From positions 2,108,001 through 2,172,000 of the forward strand of contig CBDASI010000002.1 of NCBI GenBank assembly GCA_965199585.1: a DNA stretch of 64,000 nucleotides. The letters run 5' to 3'. This document shows, piece after piece, positions 8,530 to 16,415 of the stretch. Below the pieces are notes generated by a model. The model saw only the letters and a program-made list of their open reading frames with translations. It did not search any database and had not been told where the DNA came from. This stretch comes from JAVVHH01 sp965199585. GTDB taxonomy: Bacteria; Pseudomonadota; Alphaproteobacteria; Acetobacterales; Acetobacteraceae. A program made the position numbers and the translations under genes. Each line of letters begins with the position of its first letter. The stretch's first letter is position 1.

Positions 8530-8979
8530 ATGCCGAGGCGCGTCCTTACCGGCCGAGTGACGAGCGACAAGATGGACAAGACCATCACTGTCATCGTCGA
8601 ACGCCGTATCATGCATCCGCTGTATAAGAAGTTCATCCGGCGCTCGAAGAAGTATGCCGCGCATGACGACACCAACATGTGCACCGACGGCGACGTCGTC
8701 CGCATCGAGGAATGCCGCCCGATCAGCAAGCGCAAATCGTGGCTGCTGATCGAGCGCAACGGTATCCCCGTGGCGCGTCCGCGCGGTTTCACCGCCCCGG
8801 CCGCCCATGACGAGACCGGTGCTGCCATCGTAGACGAGACGGGCGAGGTCGTCCGCGAGGAGACGCATGCCGTGAAGCTCGACGAGAAGGGCGAGGCCGT
8901 TTTGGACGACGCTGGCAAGCCGATCGAGTTGTCCGAGATCGTGCCGGACGCCGACTCCGCCGAACAGCCTTCGGTCTGA
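8530..8979 (+). CDS. rpsQ: 30S ribosomal protein S17 with acidic octapeptide-repeat tail
   Basis: Primary 16S rRNA-binding protein of the small-subunit body. Residues 1 to about 80 are a normal S17 (MPRRVLTGRVTSDKMDKTI, KKFIRRSKKYAAHDD, RIEECRPISKRKSWLLIE). The product is 149 residues against a usual 80-90: a C-terminal tail of about 65 residues follows. Residues 94-133 are five consecutive eight-residue units (DETGAAIV, DETGEVVR, EETHAVKL, DEKGEAVL, DDAGKPIE). Residues 93-149 contain 17 Asp/Glu against 4 Lys/Arg. The frame stays open to a clean stop with rplN 10 bases downstream, so it is not a frame error of the next gene. The function of the tail is unknown. Confidence 0.95.
   Translation: MPRRVLTGRVTSDKMDKTITVIVERRIMHPLYKKFIRRSKKYAAHDDTNMCTDGDVVRIEECRPISKRKSWLLIERNGIPVARPRGFTAPAAHDETGAAIVDETGEVVREETHAVKLDEKGEAVLDDAGKPIELSEIVPDADSAEQPSV
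8809..8928 (+). repeat. five imperfect 24-bp tandem repeats inside rpsQ
   Basis: Five in-frame 24-base units encode the octapeptides of the S17 tail, pattern [DE][DE]x[GH]xx(hydrophobic)x. The units differ mainly by substitutions, and codon choice varies between them, so the array is not a recent slippage product. Confidence 0.7.
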
Positions 8980-8989
8980 GGAGCCCGCC

Positions 8990-9358
8990 ATGATCCAGGT
9001 AGAATCCAATCTCGAGGTCGCCGACAACTCCGGCGCCCGTCGCGTTCAGTGCATCAAGGTGCTCGGCGGCAGCAAGCGGCGCACGGCGTCGGTCGGCGAT
9101 GTGATCGTCGTGTCGATCAAGGAAGCCATCCCCCGCGGCAAGGTGAAGAAGGGTGACGTCCATCAGGCCGTCATCGTGCGGACCTCCTTCCCGGTGCGCC
9201 GGGCCGATGGCAGCGCGATCCGTTTCGACCGCAATGCGGCCGTACTGATCAATAAGCAGCTCGAGCCGATCGGCACGCGTATCTTCGGGCCGGTGGTTCG
9301 CGAACTTCGCGGCAAGAAGTTCATGAAGATCATCTCCTTGGCGCCGGAGGTCCTATAA
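8990..9358 (+). CDS. rplN: 50S ribosomal protein L14
   Basis: Large-subunit protein at the subunit interface, contacting 16S rRNA. The 122-residue product begins MIQVESNLEVADNSGAR and contains RRADGSAIRFDRNAAVLIN and the C-terminal GPVVRELRGKKFMKIISLAPEVL. Length is exactly typical. The stop TAA overlaps the ATG of rplX by one base. Confidence 0.97.
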   Translation: MIQVESNLEVADNSGARRVQCIKVLGGSKRRTASVGDVIVVSIKEAIPRGKVKKGDVHQAVIVRTSFPVRRADGSAIRFDRNAAVLINKQLEPIGTRIFGPVVRELRGKKFMKIISLAPEVL

Positions 9359-9678
9359 TGGCCGCTCGCATCAAGAAGGGCGACCGCGTCATGGTCATGA
9401 CCGGTGCCGACAAGGGCAAGCGCGGTGAGGTGCTCACCGTAATGCCGAAGGATAACCGCGCGGTCGTGCAGGGCGTGAATATCGCCAAGCGTCACACCAA
9501 GGCCAGCGGCATGGGTCAGCCCGGCGGTATCATCGAGAAGGAGGCCACCATCCACCTCTCGAACATCGCCCTGATTGACCCGAAGACCGACAAGCCGACG
9601 AAGGTCGGGTTCCGGACGCTGGATGATGGTCGCAAGGTGCGCGTCAACCGGTCCTCCGGCGACGTGATCGAGGGTTGA
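9358..9678 (+). CDS. rplX: 50S ribosomal protein L24
   Basis: Assembly-initiating large-subunit protein with a KOW motif. The 106-residue product starts MAARIKKGDRVMVMTGADKGKRGEV, the KOW segment, and contains GVNIAKRHTKAS and GGIIEKEATIHLSNIALID. Length is normal. It overlaps rplN by one base and is followed 4 bases later by rplE. Confidence 0.97.
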   Translation: MAARIKKGDRVMVMTGADKGKRGEVLTVMPKDNRAVVQGVNIAKRHTKASGMGQPGGIIEKEATIHLSNIALIDPKTDKPTKVGFRTLDDGRKVRVNRSSGDVIEG

Positions 9679-9682
9679 GCAG

Positions 9683-10243
9683 ATGAGTGAGACGAAACAG
9701 CTGCCGCGCATGCAGCAGCGTTACCTGGACGAGATCCGCGCCAAGATGCGCGAGCAGTTCTCCTACAGCAACGTCATGCAGGTGCCCAAGCTCGAGAAGA
9801 TCGTGCTTAACATGGGTGTCGGCGAGGCCGCTGGCGACCAGAAGAAGCTTGATGCGGCCGTGGCCGAATTGACGCTGATCGCTGGCCAGAAGCCGGTCAA
9901 GACGATCGCGAAGAAGGCGATTGCCGGCTTCAAGATCCGTGAGGGTCTAGCCATCGGCTGTAAGGTGACGCTGCGACGCGCGCGCATGTATGAGTTCCTC
10001 GACCGGTTGGTGACCATCGCTTTGCCGCGGGTGCGCGACTTCCGTGGCATCCCCAACGGGAAGGGCTTTGACGGCCGTGGCAATTTCGCCATGGGCGTCA
10101 AAGAGCAGATCATCTTCCCGGAGATCGACTACGACAAGGTGACCGACATCCGCGGGATGGACATCATCTTCGTCACCACGGCGCCGACGAACGACGAAGC
10201 CAAGGCTCTGCTAAAGGCCTTCGACGTTCCCTTCGCCGCTTAA
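9683..10243 (+). CDS. rplE: 50S ribosomal protein L5
   Basis: 5S rRNA-binding protein of the central protuberance. The 186-residue product has an N-terminal region ending in YSNVMQVPKLEKIVLNMGVG, the family signature, followed by FKIREGLAIGCKVTLR and the GRGNFAMGVKEQIIFPEIDYD segment. Length is typical. A 59-base gap separates it from rpsN, one of the longer gaps in the block. Confidence 0.97.
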   Translation: MSETKQLPRMQQRYLDEIRAKMREQFSYSNVMQVPKLEKIVLNMGVGEAAGDQKKLDAAVAELTLIAGQKPVKTIAKKAIAGFKIREGLAIGCKVTLRRARMYEFLDRLVTIALPRVRDFRGIPNGKGFDGRGNFAMGVKEQIIFPEIDYDKVTDIRGMDIIFVTTAPTNDEAKALLKAFDVPFAA

Positions 10244-10302
10244 GACTTAACGGAAAACCACCCGAGGCACGCCTTCGGCAGGTTCCAAGGAGTAAGAGTT
10301 CG

Positions 10303-10608
10303 ATGGCCAAGACTTCATCTGTCAACCGCAATGACAAGCGGCAATACATGGCGACCCGCGACAAAGCCAAGCGCGCCGAGCTAAAGGCTCAGGTCATGGA
10401 TCGGACGATCCCGGTTGAGGAGCGCTTTGAGGCGACCATCAAGTTGGCGCAGCTGCCCCGCAACGGCGCGTCCGTCCGCGTTCGCCTGCTGTGCGCGCTG
10501 ACCGGCCGGTCGCGCGGCAACTACCGCAAGTTCAAGCTGTCGCGTCTCATGCTGCGGCAACTGGCCAGCTCCGGGCAGCTTCCCGGCGTGGTCAAGGCGA
10601 GCTGGTAG
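10303..10608 (+). CDS. rpsN: 30S ribosomal protein S14 (long, zinc-free type)
   Basis: Small-subunit head protein. The 101-residue product lacks the CxxC zinc ribbon of the short form and is therefore the C-minus type usual in alphaproteobacteria. It carries LPRNGASVRVRLLCALTGRSRG and ends MLRQLASSGQLPGVVKASW. An AAGGAG ribosome-binding site lies 9 to 14 bases upstream of the ATG. Confidence 0.97.
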   Translation: MAKTSSVNRNDKRQYMATRDKAKRAELKAQVMDRTIPVEERFEATIKLAQLPRNGASVRVRLLCALTGRSRGNYRKFKLSRLMLRQLASSGQLPGVVKASW

Positions 10609-10620
10609 GGAGCGCCATAG

Positions 10621-11019
10621 ATGTCGATGACCGACGGACTGGGCGACATGATCACCCGTATCCGCAACGCGCAGCGCAGCCGGCACTCCAGCTGCGTCGC
10701 ACCTGCCAGCAAGCTCCGCGCCAACGCGCTCGAGGCTCTCAAGCGTGAGGGTTACATTCGTGGCTACACCGCCGAGACGCTACGTCCCGGCGTGAACCAG
10801 CTGCGTATCGAGCTGAAATACAACGAGGGCGAGCCGGTGATCAAAGAAATCACCCGCGTCAGCAAGCCCGGCCGCCGCGTCTACTCCGCGATCGCCGATC
10901 TGCCCCGCGTTTACGCCGGCCTCGGCGTGTCGATCCTTTCGACGCCGCGCGGTGTGCTGTCCGATGGCGAGGCCCGTGCGGCCAATGTCGGCGGCGAAGT
11001 TCTGTTCCGAGTGTTTTAG
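10621..11019 (+). CDS. rpsH: 30S ribosomal protein S8
   Basis: 16S rRNA-binding protein of the platform; in E. coli it represses the spc operon by binding the L5 mRNA region. The 132-residue product begins MSMTDGLGDMITRIRNAQ and contains KPGRRVYSAIADLPRVYAGLG and the signature STPRGVLSDGEARAANVGGEVLF. Length is normal. rplF starts 14 bases downstream. Confidence 0.97.
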   Translation: MSMTDGLGDMITRIRNAQRSRHSSCVAPASKLRANALEALKREGYIRGYTAETLRPGVNQLRIELKYNEGEPVIKEITRVSKPGRRVYSAIADLPRVYAGLGVSILSTPRGVLSDGEARAANVGGEVLFRVF

Positions 11020-11033
11020 GCGAGGAGGGCACC

Positions 11034-11567
11034 ATGTCACGCGTAGGCAAATATCCCGTCGCCGTCCCCTCGGGCGTCTCGGTCGAAATCATCAACGGCA
11101 TCCTGTCCGCCAAGGGCAAGCTCGGCACGCTCACGCTGCCGCTGTCGGACAACATCGAAGCCAAGGTTGAGGATAACCAGGTCTCGGTTGCACCCCGCCG
11201 CAACGACTCACCGTCGCGGATGATGTGGGGAACCACGCGCGCTCTGGTCGCGAGCATGGTCAAGGGCGTGTCCGACGGCTTCGCCAAGACGATGGAGATC
11301 CAAGGCACGGGTTACCGCGCTTCGGTGCAGGGCAAGAACCTGGTCATCAACCTCGGCTTCTCGCACGACGTCGTTTATCCGGTTCCGGAAGGCATCACCA
11401 TCACGACCCCGCGCCCGACGGCCATAACCGTTACGGGCACCGACAAGCGTCAGGTTGGCCAGGTTGCTGCCGAGATTCGCAGCTTCCGTCCGCCGGAGCC
11501 CTACAAGGGCAAGGGCGTCCGCTACGACAACGAGCAGATCCGGCGCAAGGAAGGCAAGAAGAAGTAA
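11034..11567 (+). CDS. rplF: 50S ribosomal protein L6
   Basis: Large-subunit protein near the sarcin-ricin loop and the factor-binding site. The 177-residue product starts MSRVGKYPVAVPSGVSVEI and contains the KTMEIQGTGYRASVQGKNLVINLGFSH repeat region and the C-terminal signature PPEPYKGKGVRYDNEQIRRKEGKKK. Length is typical. The stop is followed one base later by the rplR start. Confidence 0.97.
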   Translation: MSRVGKYPVAVPSGVSVEIINGILSAKGKLGTLTLPLSDNIEAKVEDNQVSVAPRRNDSPSRMMWGTTRALVASMVKGVSDGFAKTMEIQGTGYRASVQGKNLVINLGFSHDVVYPVPEGITITTPRPTAITVTGTDKRQVGQVAAEIRSFRPPEPYKGKGVRYDNEQIRRKEGKKK

Positions 11568-11568
11568 G

Positions 11569-11931
11569 ATGAGCGCGGTTCAGAATCTGCAGCAGCGTCG
11601 GCGCGAGCGCCTCCGCTACCAGCTCCGCCAGAAGTCGGGTGGGCGTCCGCGCCTGTCCGTGTTCCGGTCCGGCAAGCATATGTATGCCCAGGTCATCGAC
11701 GACGCGCAGGGCAAGACCCTCGCCGCCGCGTCGACGCTGGACAAGGGTCTCAAAACGGACGGCGCCACCGGCTCCAACAAGTCGGCCGCCGAAGCGGTCG
11801 GCAAGCTCGTCGCCGAGCGGGCGTTGGCCGCCGGGGTGACCCAGGTCGTGTTCGACCGCGGCTCCTATCTGTATCATGGCCGCGTCAAGGCGCTGGCCGA
11901 GGCTGCCCGCGAGGGCGGCTTGGCGTTCTAA
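11569..11931 (+). CDS. rplR: 50S ribosomal protein L18
   Basis: 5S rRNA-binding protein. The 120-residue product starts MSAVQNLQQRRRERLRYQLR and contains RPRLSVFRSGKHMYAQVIDD and VVFDRGSYLYHGRVKALAEAAREGGL, the family signature. The ATG at 11569 is chosen because it fits family length and lies just after rplF. rpsE starts 11 bases downstream. Confidence 0.97.
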   Translation: MSAVQNLQQRRRERLRYQLRQKSGGRPRLSVFRSGKHMYAQVIDDAQGKTLAAASTLDKGLKTDGATGSNKSAAEAVGKLVAERALAAGVTQVVFDRGSYLYHGRVKALAEAAREGGLAF

Positions 11932-11942
11932 GGACATCTGCA

Positions 11943-12548
11943 ATGGCACGTGAAGCACGTGAAGGCGGCCGCGGCGGCCGCGACCGGGATCGCAACAGCG
12001 ACCGGAGCGAAGGCGGTGATGATCTCATCGACAAGCTGGTAACCATCAACCGCGTCGCCAAAGTGGTTAAAGGCGGCCGCCGGTTCGCGTTCGCCGCCCT
12101 GGTGGTGGTCGGTGATCAGAAGGGCCGCGTTGGCTACGGCGCCGGCAAGGCGCGTGAGGTTCCGGAGGCGATCCGCAAGGCGACCGAGCGGGCCAAGCGC
12201 GGCCTGATCCGCGTCCCGATGAAGGAGGGCCGTACTCTCCATCACGACGTCGAAGGTGAGTTCGGCGCCGGGCACGTTGTGTTGCGCTCCGCCGCAGCCG
12301 GCACGGGCATTATCGCCGGTGGCCCGATGCGCGCCGTGTTCGAGACGCTCGGCATCAACGACGTAGTGGCCAAGTCGCTCGGCAGCCGCAACCCTCACAA
12401 CATGGTTAAGGCGACCTTCGCCGCCCTGCAGCGCTGCGGCAGCCCCCGCGCCGTCGCAGCCCGGCGCGGCAAGAAGGTTTCCGACATTCTTGGCAAGCGC
12501 GACGGTTCCGCCGCGGATGCCGCTTTGGAGGCTGGCGCCGATGTCTGA
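11943..12548 (+). CDS. rpsE: 30S ribosomal protein S5
   Basis: Small-subunit protein involved in decoding accuracy and mRNA entry. The 201-residue product has a basic, glycine-rich N-terminal extension (MAREAREGGRGGRDRDR), then the S5 double-stranded RNA-binding domain LIDKLVTINRVAKVVKGGRRF, followed by GAGKAREVPEAIRKATE and the IIAGGPMRAVFETLGI segment. The extension is usual in alphaproteobacteria. The stop overlaps the rpmD start. Confidence 0.97.
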   Translation: MAREAREGGRGGRDRDRNSDRSEGGDDLIDKLVTINRVAKVVKGGRRFAFAALVVVGDQKGRVGYGAGKAREVPEAIRKATERAKRGLIRVPMKEGRTLHHDVEGEFGAGHVVLRSAAAGTGIIAGGPMRAVFETLGINDVVAKSLGSRNPHNMVKATFAALQRCGSPRAVAARRGKKVSDILGKRDGSAADAALEAGADV

Positions 12549-12741
12549 TACCCCAATAAAGGGCACTGTCAGGGTGACCCAGGTGCGGTCCGGCCTCGGT
12601 CGCAACAAGGATCAGATCGGCACGCTCGCTGGTCTCGGCCTGGGCAAGCTGCGCCGCTCGCGTGAACTCGAAGATACCCCGTCCGTGCGCGGCATGATCG
12701 ATCGGGTCAAGCACCTGATCGTCTGGGAGGACGTGAAGTGA
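12541..12741 (+). CDS. rpmD: 50S ribosomal protein L30
   Basis: Small large-subunit protein, absent from some bacteria. The 66-residue product begins MSDTPIKGTVRVTQVRSGLGRN and contains TLAGLGLGKLRRSRELEDTPSVRGMI, the family signature. The ATG overlaps the end of rpsE by 8 bases and the stop overlaps rplO by 4 bases, so translation of the three genes is coupled. Confidence 0.96.
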   Translation: MSDTPIKGTVRVTQVRSGLGRNKDQIGTLAGLGLGKLRRSRELEDTPSVRGMIDRVKHLIVWEDVK

Positions 12742-13247
12742 AGCTGAACGAAATCCGCGACAACGCGGGCGCCCATCTCAAGTCCAAGCGGCTAGGCCGC
12801 GGCATCGGCTCCGGCAAGGGCAAAACCTCCGGCAAGGGCGTCAAGGGTCAGAAGGCGCGCGAGGGCGTTTCGCTGAACGGCTTCGAGGGCGGTCAGCTCC
12901 CGATCTACCGTCGTCTGCCCAAGCGCGGCTTCACCAACATCTTCCGCGTCGAATACGCGCCGATCAACGTTGGCACGATCGCGGCCGCGGTTGAGGCGGG
13001 CAAGCTCGATGCCAACGAGGCGATCACCGAGGCGGCGCTCGCGGGCGCTGGCCTGGTGCGGATGTCCGGCAAGCGCGTCGGCGTCCGTCTGCTCGCCAAG
13101 GGCGAGATCAAGCAAGCCGTGCGCGTTACGGTCTCGGGTGCCTCGGCAGCCGCGATTGCCGCGATCGAGCAGGCTGGCGGAACGGTCACCACGACCGTTG
13201 TCAGCAAGAGCGCTGCGGCCGCCGACGAGGCCCAGCCCGCCGCATAA
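12738..13247 (+). CDS. rplO: 50S ribosomal protein L15
   Basis: Late-assembly large-subunit protein. The 169-residue product starts MKLNEIRDNAGAHLKSKRLGRGIGSGKGKTSGKG, the glycine-rich N-terminus typical of L15, and has the C-terminal domain around AGLVRMSGKRVGVRLLAKGE. It ends in an alanine-rich tail. The GTG start overlaps rpmD by 4 bases. A 104-base gap with a strong stem-loop follows before secY. Confidence 0.97.
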   Translation: MKLNEIRDNAGAHLKSKRLGRGIGSGKGKTSGKGVKGQKAREGVSLNGFEGGQLPIYRRLPKRGFTNIFRVEYAPINVGTIAAAVEAGKLDANEAITEAALAGAGLVRMSGKRVGVRLLAKGEIKQAVRVTVSGASAAAIAAIEQAGGTVTTTVVSKSAAAADEAQPAA

Positions 13248-13255
13248 CGGTTGCT

Positions 13256-13296
13256 CCCGGCCGCGCGGCACCGCATATGGTATCGCGCCGGCCGGG
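13256..13296 (+). other. stem-loop between rplO and secY
   Basis: CCCGGCC (13256-13262) pairs with GGCCGGG (13290-13296), extended inward by GCGC (13263-13266) with GCGC (13285-13288) across one bulged C. No U-tract follows. It could be an attenuator, a processing site or an mRNA-stability element that sets secY expression apart from the ribosomal proteins. Confidence 0.55.
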
Positions 13297-13351
13297 TGTC
13301 GGCCGCTAAATGGCCGGTTCGCCGCCGACTGGCCGATAAAGGGGAATGCCC

Positions 13352-14695
13352 ATGGCCTCGACGGCCGAGCAGCTTGCGTCGAACCTGAGCCTAGGCTCGC
13401 TCTCCAAGGCGACCGAACTCAAGAAGCGTATTTGGTTCACTCTGGGCGCGTTGCTGGTCTACCGGCTCGGCACCTACATCCCAGTCCCAGGCGTGGACGC
13501 CTCGGTAATGGGCGAGTTGCTGTCCCAGCATGGTGGCGGCATTTTGGGCATGTTCGACATGTTCAGCGGCGGGGCCCTCGGCCGCATGACCGTGTTCGCG
13601 CTCAACATCATGCCGTACATCTCCGCCAGCATTATTGTTCAGCTGATGTCGGCCGCGATCCCGCAGCTCGAATCGCTCAAGAAAGAGGGCGAGAGCGGCC
13701 GCAAGAAGATGAACCAATACACGCGATACCTCACCGTGCTGATCGCGCTGGTCCAGTCTTACGGGATCGCCGTCGGTCTTGAGAGTATGCGTGGCCAGTT
13801 CGGCTCCGCGGTGATCGACCCCGGCGTATTCTTCCGCCTGTCCTGCGTCATCACGCTCGTCGGCGGCACGATGTTCCTGATGTGGATCGGCGAGCAGATT
13901 ACGTCGCGCGGTGTCGGCAACGGTACCAGCCTCATCATTTTTGCCGGCATCGTGGCCAACCTGCCGCATGCCCTCGTCAACCTGCTCGAGCTCGGTCGCA
14001 CCGGCGCGCTGTCGCCGGTCTTCATCGTCGTGTTCATGGCACTGGCGGTGCTGGTCGTCGCTTTCGTGGTATTCATGGAGCGCGCCCAGCGCCGGGTCGT
14101 GATTCAGTATCCCAAGCGCCAGGTCGGTCAGCGCATGTTCGGCGGCGACTCGACGCACATGCCCTTGAAGGTGAACACCGCCGGTGTGATCCCGCCGATC
14201 TTCGCCAGCTCCATCCTGCTGATCCCCGCCACCATTGCCGGCTTCTCGCAGCAGAACCCGAATGGTTGGCTCGCCTGGATCGGCCAGCAACTTGGTCACG
14301 GCCAGCCCGCCTATCTCGTCGTCTACGCCGCGATGATCATCTTCTTCTCGTATTTTTATACCGCGGTAGTGTTCAACCCCGAGGAGACTGCCGACAACTT
14401 AAAGAAGTATGGCGGCTTCATCCCGGGCGTCCGTCCCGGCTCGAACACCGCCCAGTATTTCGACACCATCCTGGCCCGGCTCACGACGATCGGTGCGTTA
14501 TACCTCTGCGCGGTCTGCCTGTTGCCAGAGGTCCTGATCAGCCGGTATTCCGTGCCGTTCTACTTCGGCGGCACCAGCCTGATGATCATCGTGTCGGTGA
14601 CGATGGACACGGTGACGCAAATCCAGTCGCAGCTGCTCGCCCACCAATACGAGGGGCTGATCCGCAAGTCCCGCGTCAAGGGCCGCACGCGATGA
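13352..14695 (+). CDS. secY: preprotein translocase subunit SecY
   Basis: Channel-forming subunit of the Sec translocon in the inner membrane. The roughly 447-residue product has ten predicted hydrophobic segments, beginning with RIWFTLGALLVYRLGTYIPVPGVD and the plug region GGGILGMFDMFSGGALGRMTVFALNIMPYISASIIVQL. Length and motifs match the family. The ATG at 13352 is preferred over one at 13346 because the AAGGGG at 13339-13344 then has proper spacing. Its stop overlaps the adk start (ATGA), the usual secY-adk coupling. Confidence 0.97.
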   Translation: MASTAEQLASNLSLGSLSKATELKKRIWFTLGALLVYRLGTYIPVPGVDASVMGELLSQHGGGILGMFDMFSGGALGRMTVFALNIMPYISASIIVQLMSAAIPQLESLKKEGESGRKKMNQYTRYLTVLIALVQSYGIAVGLESMRGQFGSAVIDPGVFFRLSCVITLVGGTMFLMWIGEQITSRGVGNGTSLIIFAGIVANLPHALVNLLELGRTGALSPVFIVVFMALAVLVVAFVVFMERAQRRVVIQYPKRQVGQRMFGGDSTHMPLKVNTAGVIPPIFASSILLIPATIAGFSQQNPNGWLAWIGQQLGHGQPAYLVVYAAMIIFFSYFYTAVVFNPEETADNLKKYGGFIPGVRPGSNTAQYFDTILARLTTIGALYLCAVCLLPEVLISRYSVPFYFGGTSLMIIVSVTMDTVTQIQSQLLAHQYEGLIRKSRVKGRTR

Positions 14696-15411
14696 ACCTC
14701 ATCCTGTTGGGCCCGCCGGGCGCTGGTAAAGGCACGCAGGCCAAGCGCCTCGAGCAGGTGCACGGCTTCGTGCAAGTCTCGACCGGCGACATGCTGCGGG
14801 CCGAGGTAAAGGCCGGCACGGAGATCGGACTGCAAGCTCGTGCGATCATGGAAGCGGGCGAGCTCGTACCGGACGCGCTGATCATCTCGATCATCGAGGG
14901 ACGCATCCGTCAGCCGGATGCGTCCGCTGGCTTCATCCTAGATGGCTTTCCCCGCACGGTGCCGCAGGCCGTGGCGCTCGATGACATGCTCGCTCATGTC
15001 GGCCAGCAGATCGACGCGGTGATCGAGCTGCAGGTCGACGACGCCGCGCTCACTGAGCGCATCGCGGGGCGCTACACCTGCGCCAAATGTGGCGCCGGTT
15101 ACCACGACGAGTTCAAGCAGCCGCACGTCAGCGGCGTTTGCGACATCTGCGGCAGCCAGCAGTTCACCCGCCGCGCCGACGACAACCGCGACACCGTCGC
15201 GACCCGGCTCGTCGCCTATCACACCCAAACCGCACCGATCCTGCCGCATTACGCCAGTAGCGGACGGCTTCTGAGCGTCGACGGGATGGCTGAGATGGAC
15301 GAGGTGACGGCCTCGCTCGAAGCGGTGCTGGCCGAGTTGCGCCACCATACTACCAAGACCTCACGAACTGTTGATGACAGCGCGTTGACTCCGTCGAGTG
15401 GCGGCGTATAA
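14692..15411 (+). CDS. adk: adenylate kinase, zinc-binding LID type
   Basis: Interconverts AMP, ADP and ATP in the cytoplasm. The 239-residue product has the P-loop GPPGAGKGTQ (residues 7-16), the AMP-binding STGDMLRAE and DGFPRT motifs, and a long LID with four cysteines (CAKC and CDIC), so zinc binding is likely, as in Gram-positive and some alphaproteobacterial enzymes. It is coupled to secY by a 4-base overlap. The last codons contain a strong promoter sequence for the downstream rpsM block. Confidence 0.96.
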   Translation: MNLILLGPPGAGKGTQAKRLEQVHGFVQVSTGDMLRAEVKAGTEIGLQARAIMEAGELVPDALIISIIEGRIRQPDASAGFILDGFPRTVPQAVALDDMLAHVGQQIDAVIELQVDDAALTERIAGRYTCAKCGAGYHDEFKQPHVSGVCDICGSQQFTRRADDNRDTVATRLVAYHTQTAPILPHYASSGRLLSVDGMAEMDEVTASLEAVLAELRHHTTKTSRTVDDSALTPSSGGV

Positions 15412-15412
15412 G
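15385..15412 (+). promoter_or_regulatory. strong candidate promoter for rpsM-rpsK-rpoA-rplQ
   Basis: TTGACT (15385-15390) and TATAAG (15407-15412) are separated by 16 bases. The site lies in the last codons and stop of adk and leaves a leader of about 90 nt before rpsM. It is the best sigma-70 match I saw in the ribosomal cluster. Confidence 0.6.
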
Positions 15413-15469
15413 TCGCGATCTGCGCTGAACCTCTGGGAACGGCGCCGTCGTTTTTGATGAACTGATGAG

Positions 15470-15495
15470 GCCGCCTGGCGATCTGCTATGGCGGC
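15470..15495 (+). other. leader stem-loop before rpsM
   Basis: GCCGCC (15470-15475) can pair with GGCGGC (15490-15495), directly followed by the AAGGAG ribosome-binding site of rpsM. A weaker AACG/CGTT hairpin followed by T residues lies near 15438-15455. Together they could form a leader control region; this is inference from pairing only. Confidence 0.35.
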
Positions 15496-15509
15496 AAGGA
15501 GACTAGAGC

Positions 15510-15887
15510 GTGGCGCGAATTGCCGGTGTTAACGTGCCGACCAACAAGCGGGTTGAGATCAGCCTGCAATACATCTACGGCATCGGGCCGGCCAAGGCGC
15601 ACGATATCGTCACCAAGCTGAGCATCCCCGACGACCGCCGGGTGAACCAGCTTTCCGACGACGAGGTGCTTCGCATCCGCGAGCTGATCGACCGTGAATA
15701 CCGCGTCGAGGGTGACCTTCGTCGTGAAGTGTCGATGAACATCAAGCGTCTCATGGATCTCGGTTGCTACCGTGGCCTGCGTCACCGTCGTGGCCTCCCG
15801 GTCCATGGTCAGCGCACCCACACCAACGCCCGCACCCGTAAGGGCAAGGCTGTGGCGATCGCCGGCAAGAAGAAAGTCACTAAGTAA
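15510..15887 (+). CDS. rpsM: 30S ribosomal protein S13
   Basis: Small-subunit head protein that bridges to L5 on the large subunit. The 125-residue product starts with GTG (MARIAGVNVPTNKRVEISLQYIYGIG) and ends in the basic tail GLRHRRGLPVHGQRTHTNARTRKGKA. Length is typical. A 98-base leader and a promoter inside adk suggest that the alpha block can be transcribed separately from spc. A 93-base gap with a stem-loop follows. Confidence 0.97.
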   Translation: MARIAGVNVPTNKRVEISLQYIYGIGPAKAHDIVTKLSIPDDRRVNQLSDDEVLRIRELIDREYRVEGDLRREVSMNIKRLMDLGCYRGLRHRRGLPVHGQRTHTNARTRKGKAVAIAGKKKVTK

Positions 15888-15894
15888 TCCGCCC

Positions 15895-15934
15895 GCCGCG
15901 GGAGCGGCGACCTGCTCGGCGCTGCTCCCGTGGC
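15895..15934 (+). other. stem-loop between rpsM and rpsK
   Basis: An 11-bp arm at 15895-15905 (GCCGCGGGAGC) pairs with 15924-15934 (GCTCCCGTGGC), with one G-U pair and an 18-base loop. No U-tract follows. It is one of the strongest simple hairpins in the window. Confidence 0.6.
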
Positions 15935-15980
15935 GCTCACGACCTGCCGCTTCGTCGGCTAACACGTTAGGACCACGCCC

Positions 15981-16373
15981 ATGGCGAAAGCCGCCGCAGC
16001 GCGCCCCCGCCGCAAGGAACGCAAGAACATCATCGCCGGCGTCGCGCACGTCAACGCGACGTTCAACAACACGATGGTGACGATCACCGACGCCCAGGGC
16101 AACACTATCGCTTGGTCCTCGGCCGGGATGCAGGGCTTCAAGGGAAGCCGTAAGTCGACGCCGTATGCCGCGCAGGTTGCGGCGGAAGACGCCGGCAAGA
16201 AGGCGCGTGAGCATGGCATGGAGACGCTCGAGATCGAGGTCAGCGGCCCCGGCTCGGGCCGTGAGAGCGCGCTGCGCGCCTTGCAGGCGGTCGGCTTCTC
16301 GATCTCCGCGATCCGCGACATGACGCCGATCCCACACAACGGCTGCCGTCCGCGCAAGCGCCGTCGCGTCTAA
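15981..16373 (+). CDS. rpsK: 30S ribosomal protein S11
   Basis: Platform protein that contacts mRNA in the E-site path. The 130-residue product has a basic N-terminus (MAKAAAARPRRKERKNI) and the signatures HVNATFNNTMVTITDAQGN and ISAIRDMTPIPHNGCRPRKRRRV. Length is normal. It lies between two intergenic stem-loops, one before and one after, and precedes rpoA by 64 bases. Confidence 0.97.
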   Translation: MAKAAAARPRRKERKNIIAGVAHVNATFNNTMVTITDAQGNTIAWSSAGMQGFKGSRKSTPYAAQVAAEDAGKKAREHGMETLEIEVSGPGSGRESALRALQAVGFSISAIRDMTPIPHNGCRPRKRRRV

Positions 16374-16393
16374 CGGTCGGGTCTGACTATCCA

Positions 16394-16415
16394 GCGCGGC
16401 TCTGATGGGCCGCGC
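16394..16415 (+). other. stem-loop between rpsK and rpoA
   Basis: GCGCGGC (16394-16400) pairs perfectly with GCCGCGC (16409-16415) around an eight-base loop, followed by a T-rich stretch (CACTTTATTT) and then the rpoA ribosome-binding site. It resembles a weak intrinsic terminator or attenuator that could lower rpoA relative to ribosomal proteins. Confidence 0.55.
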
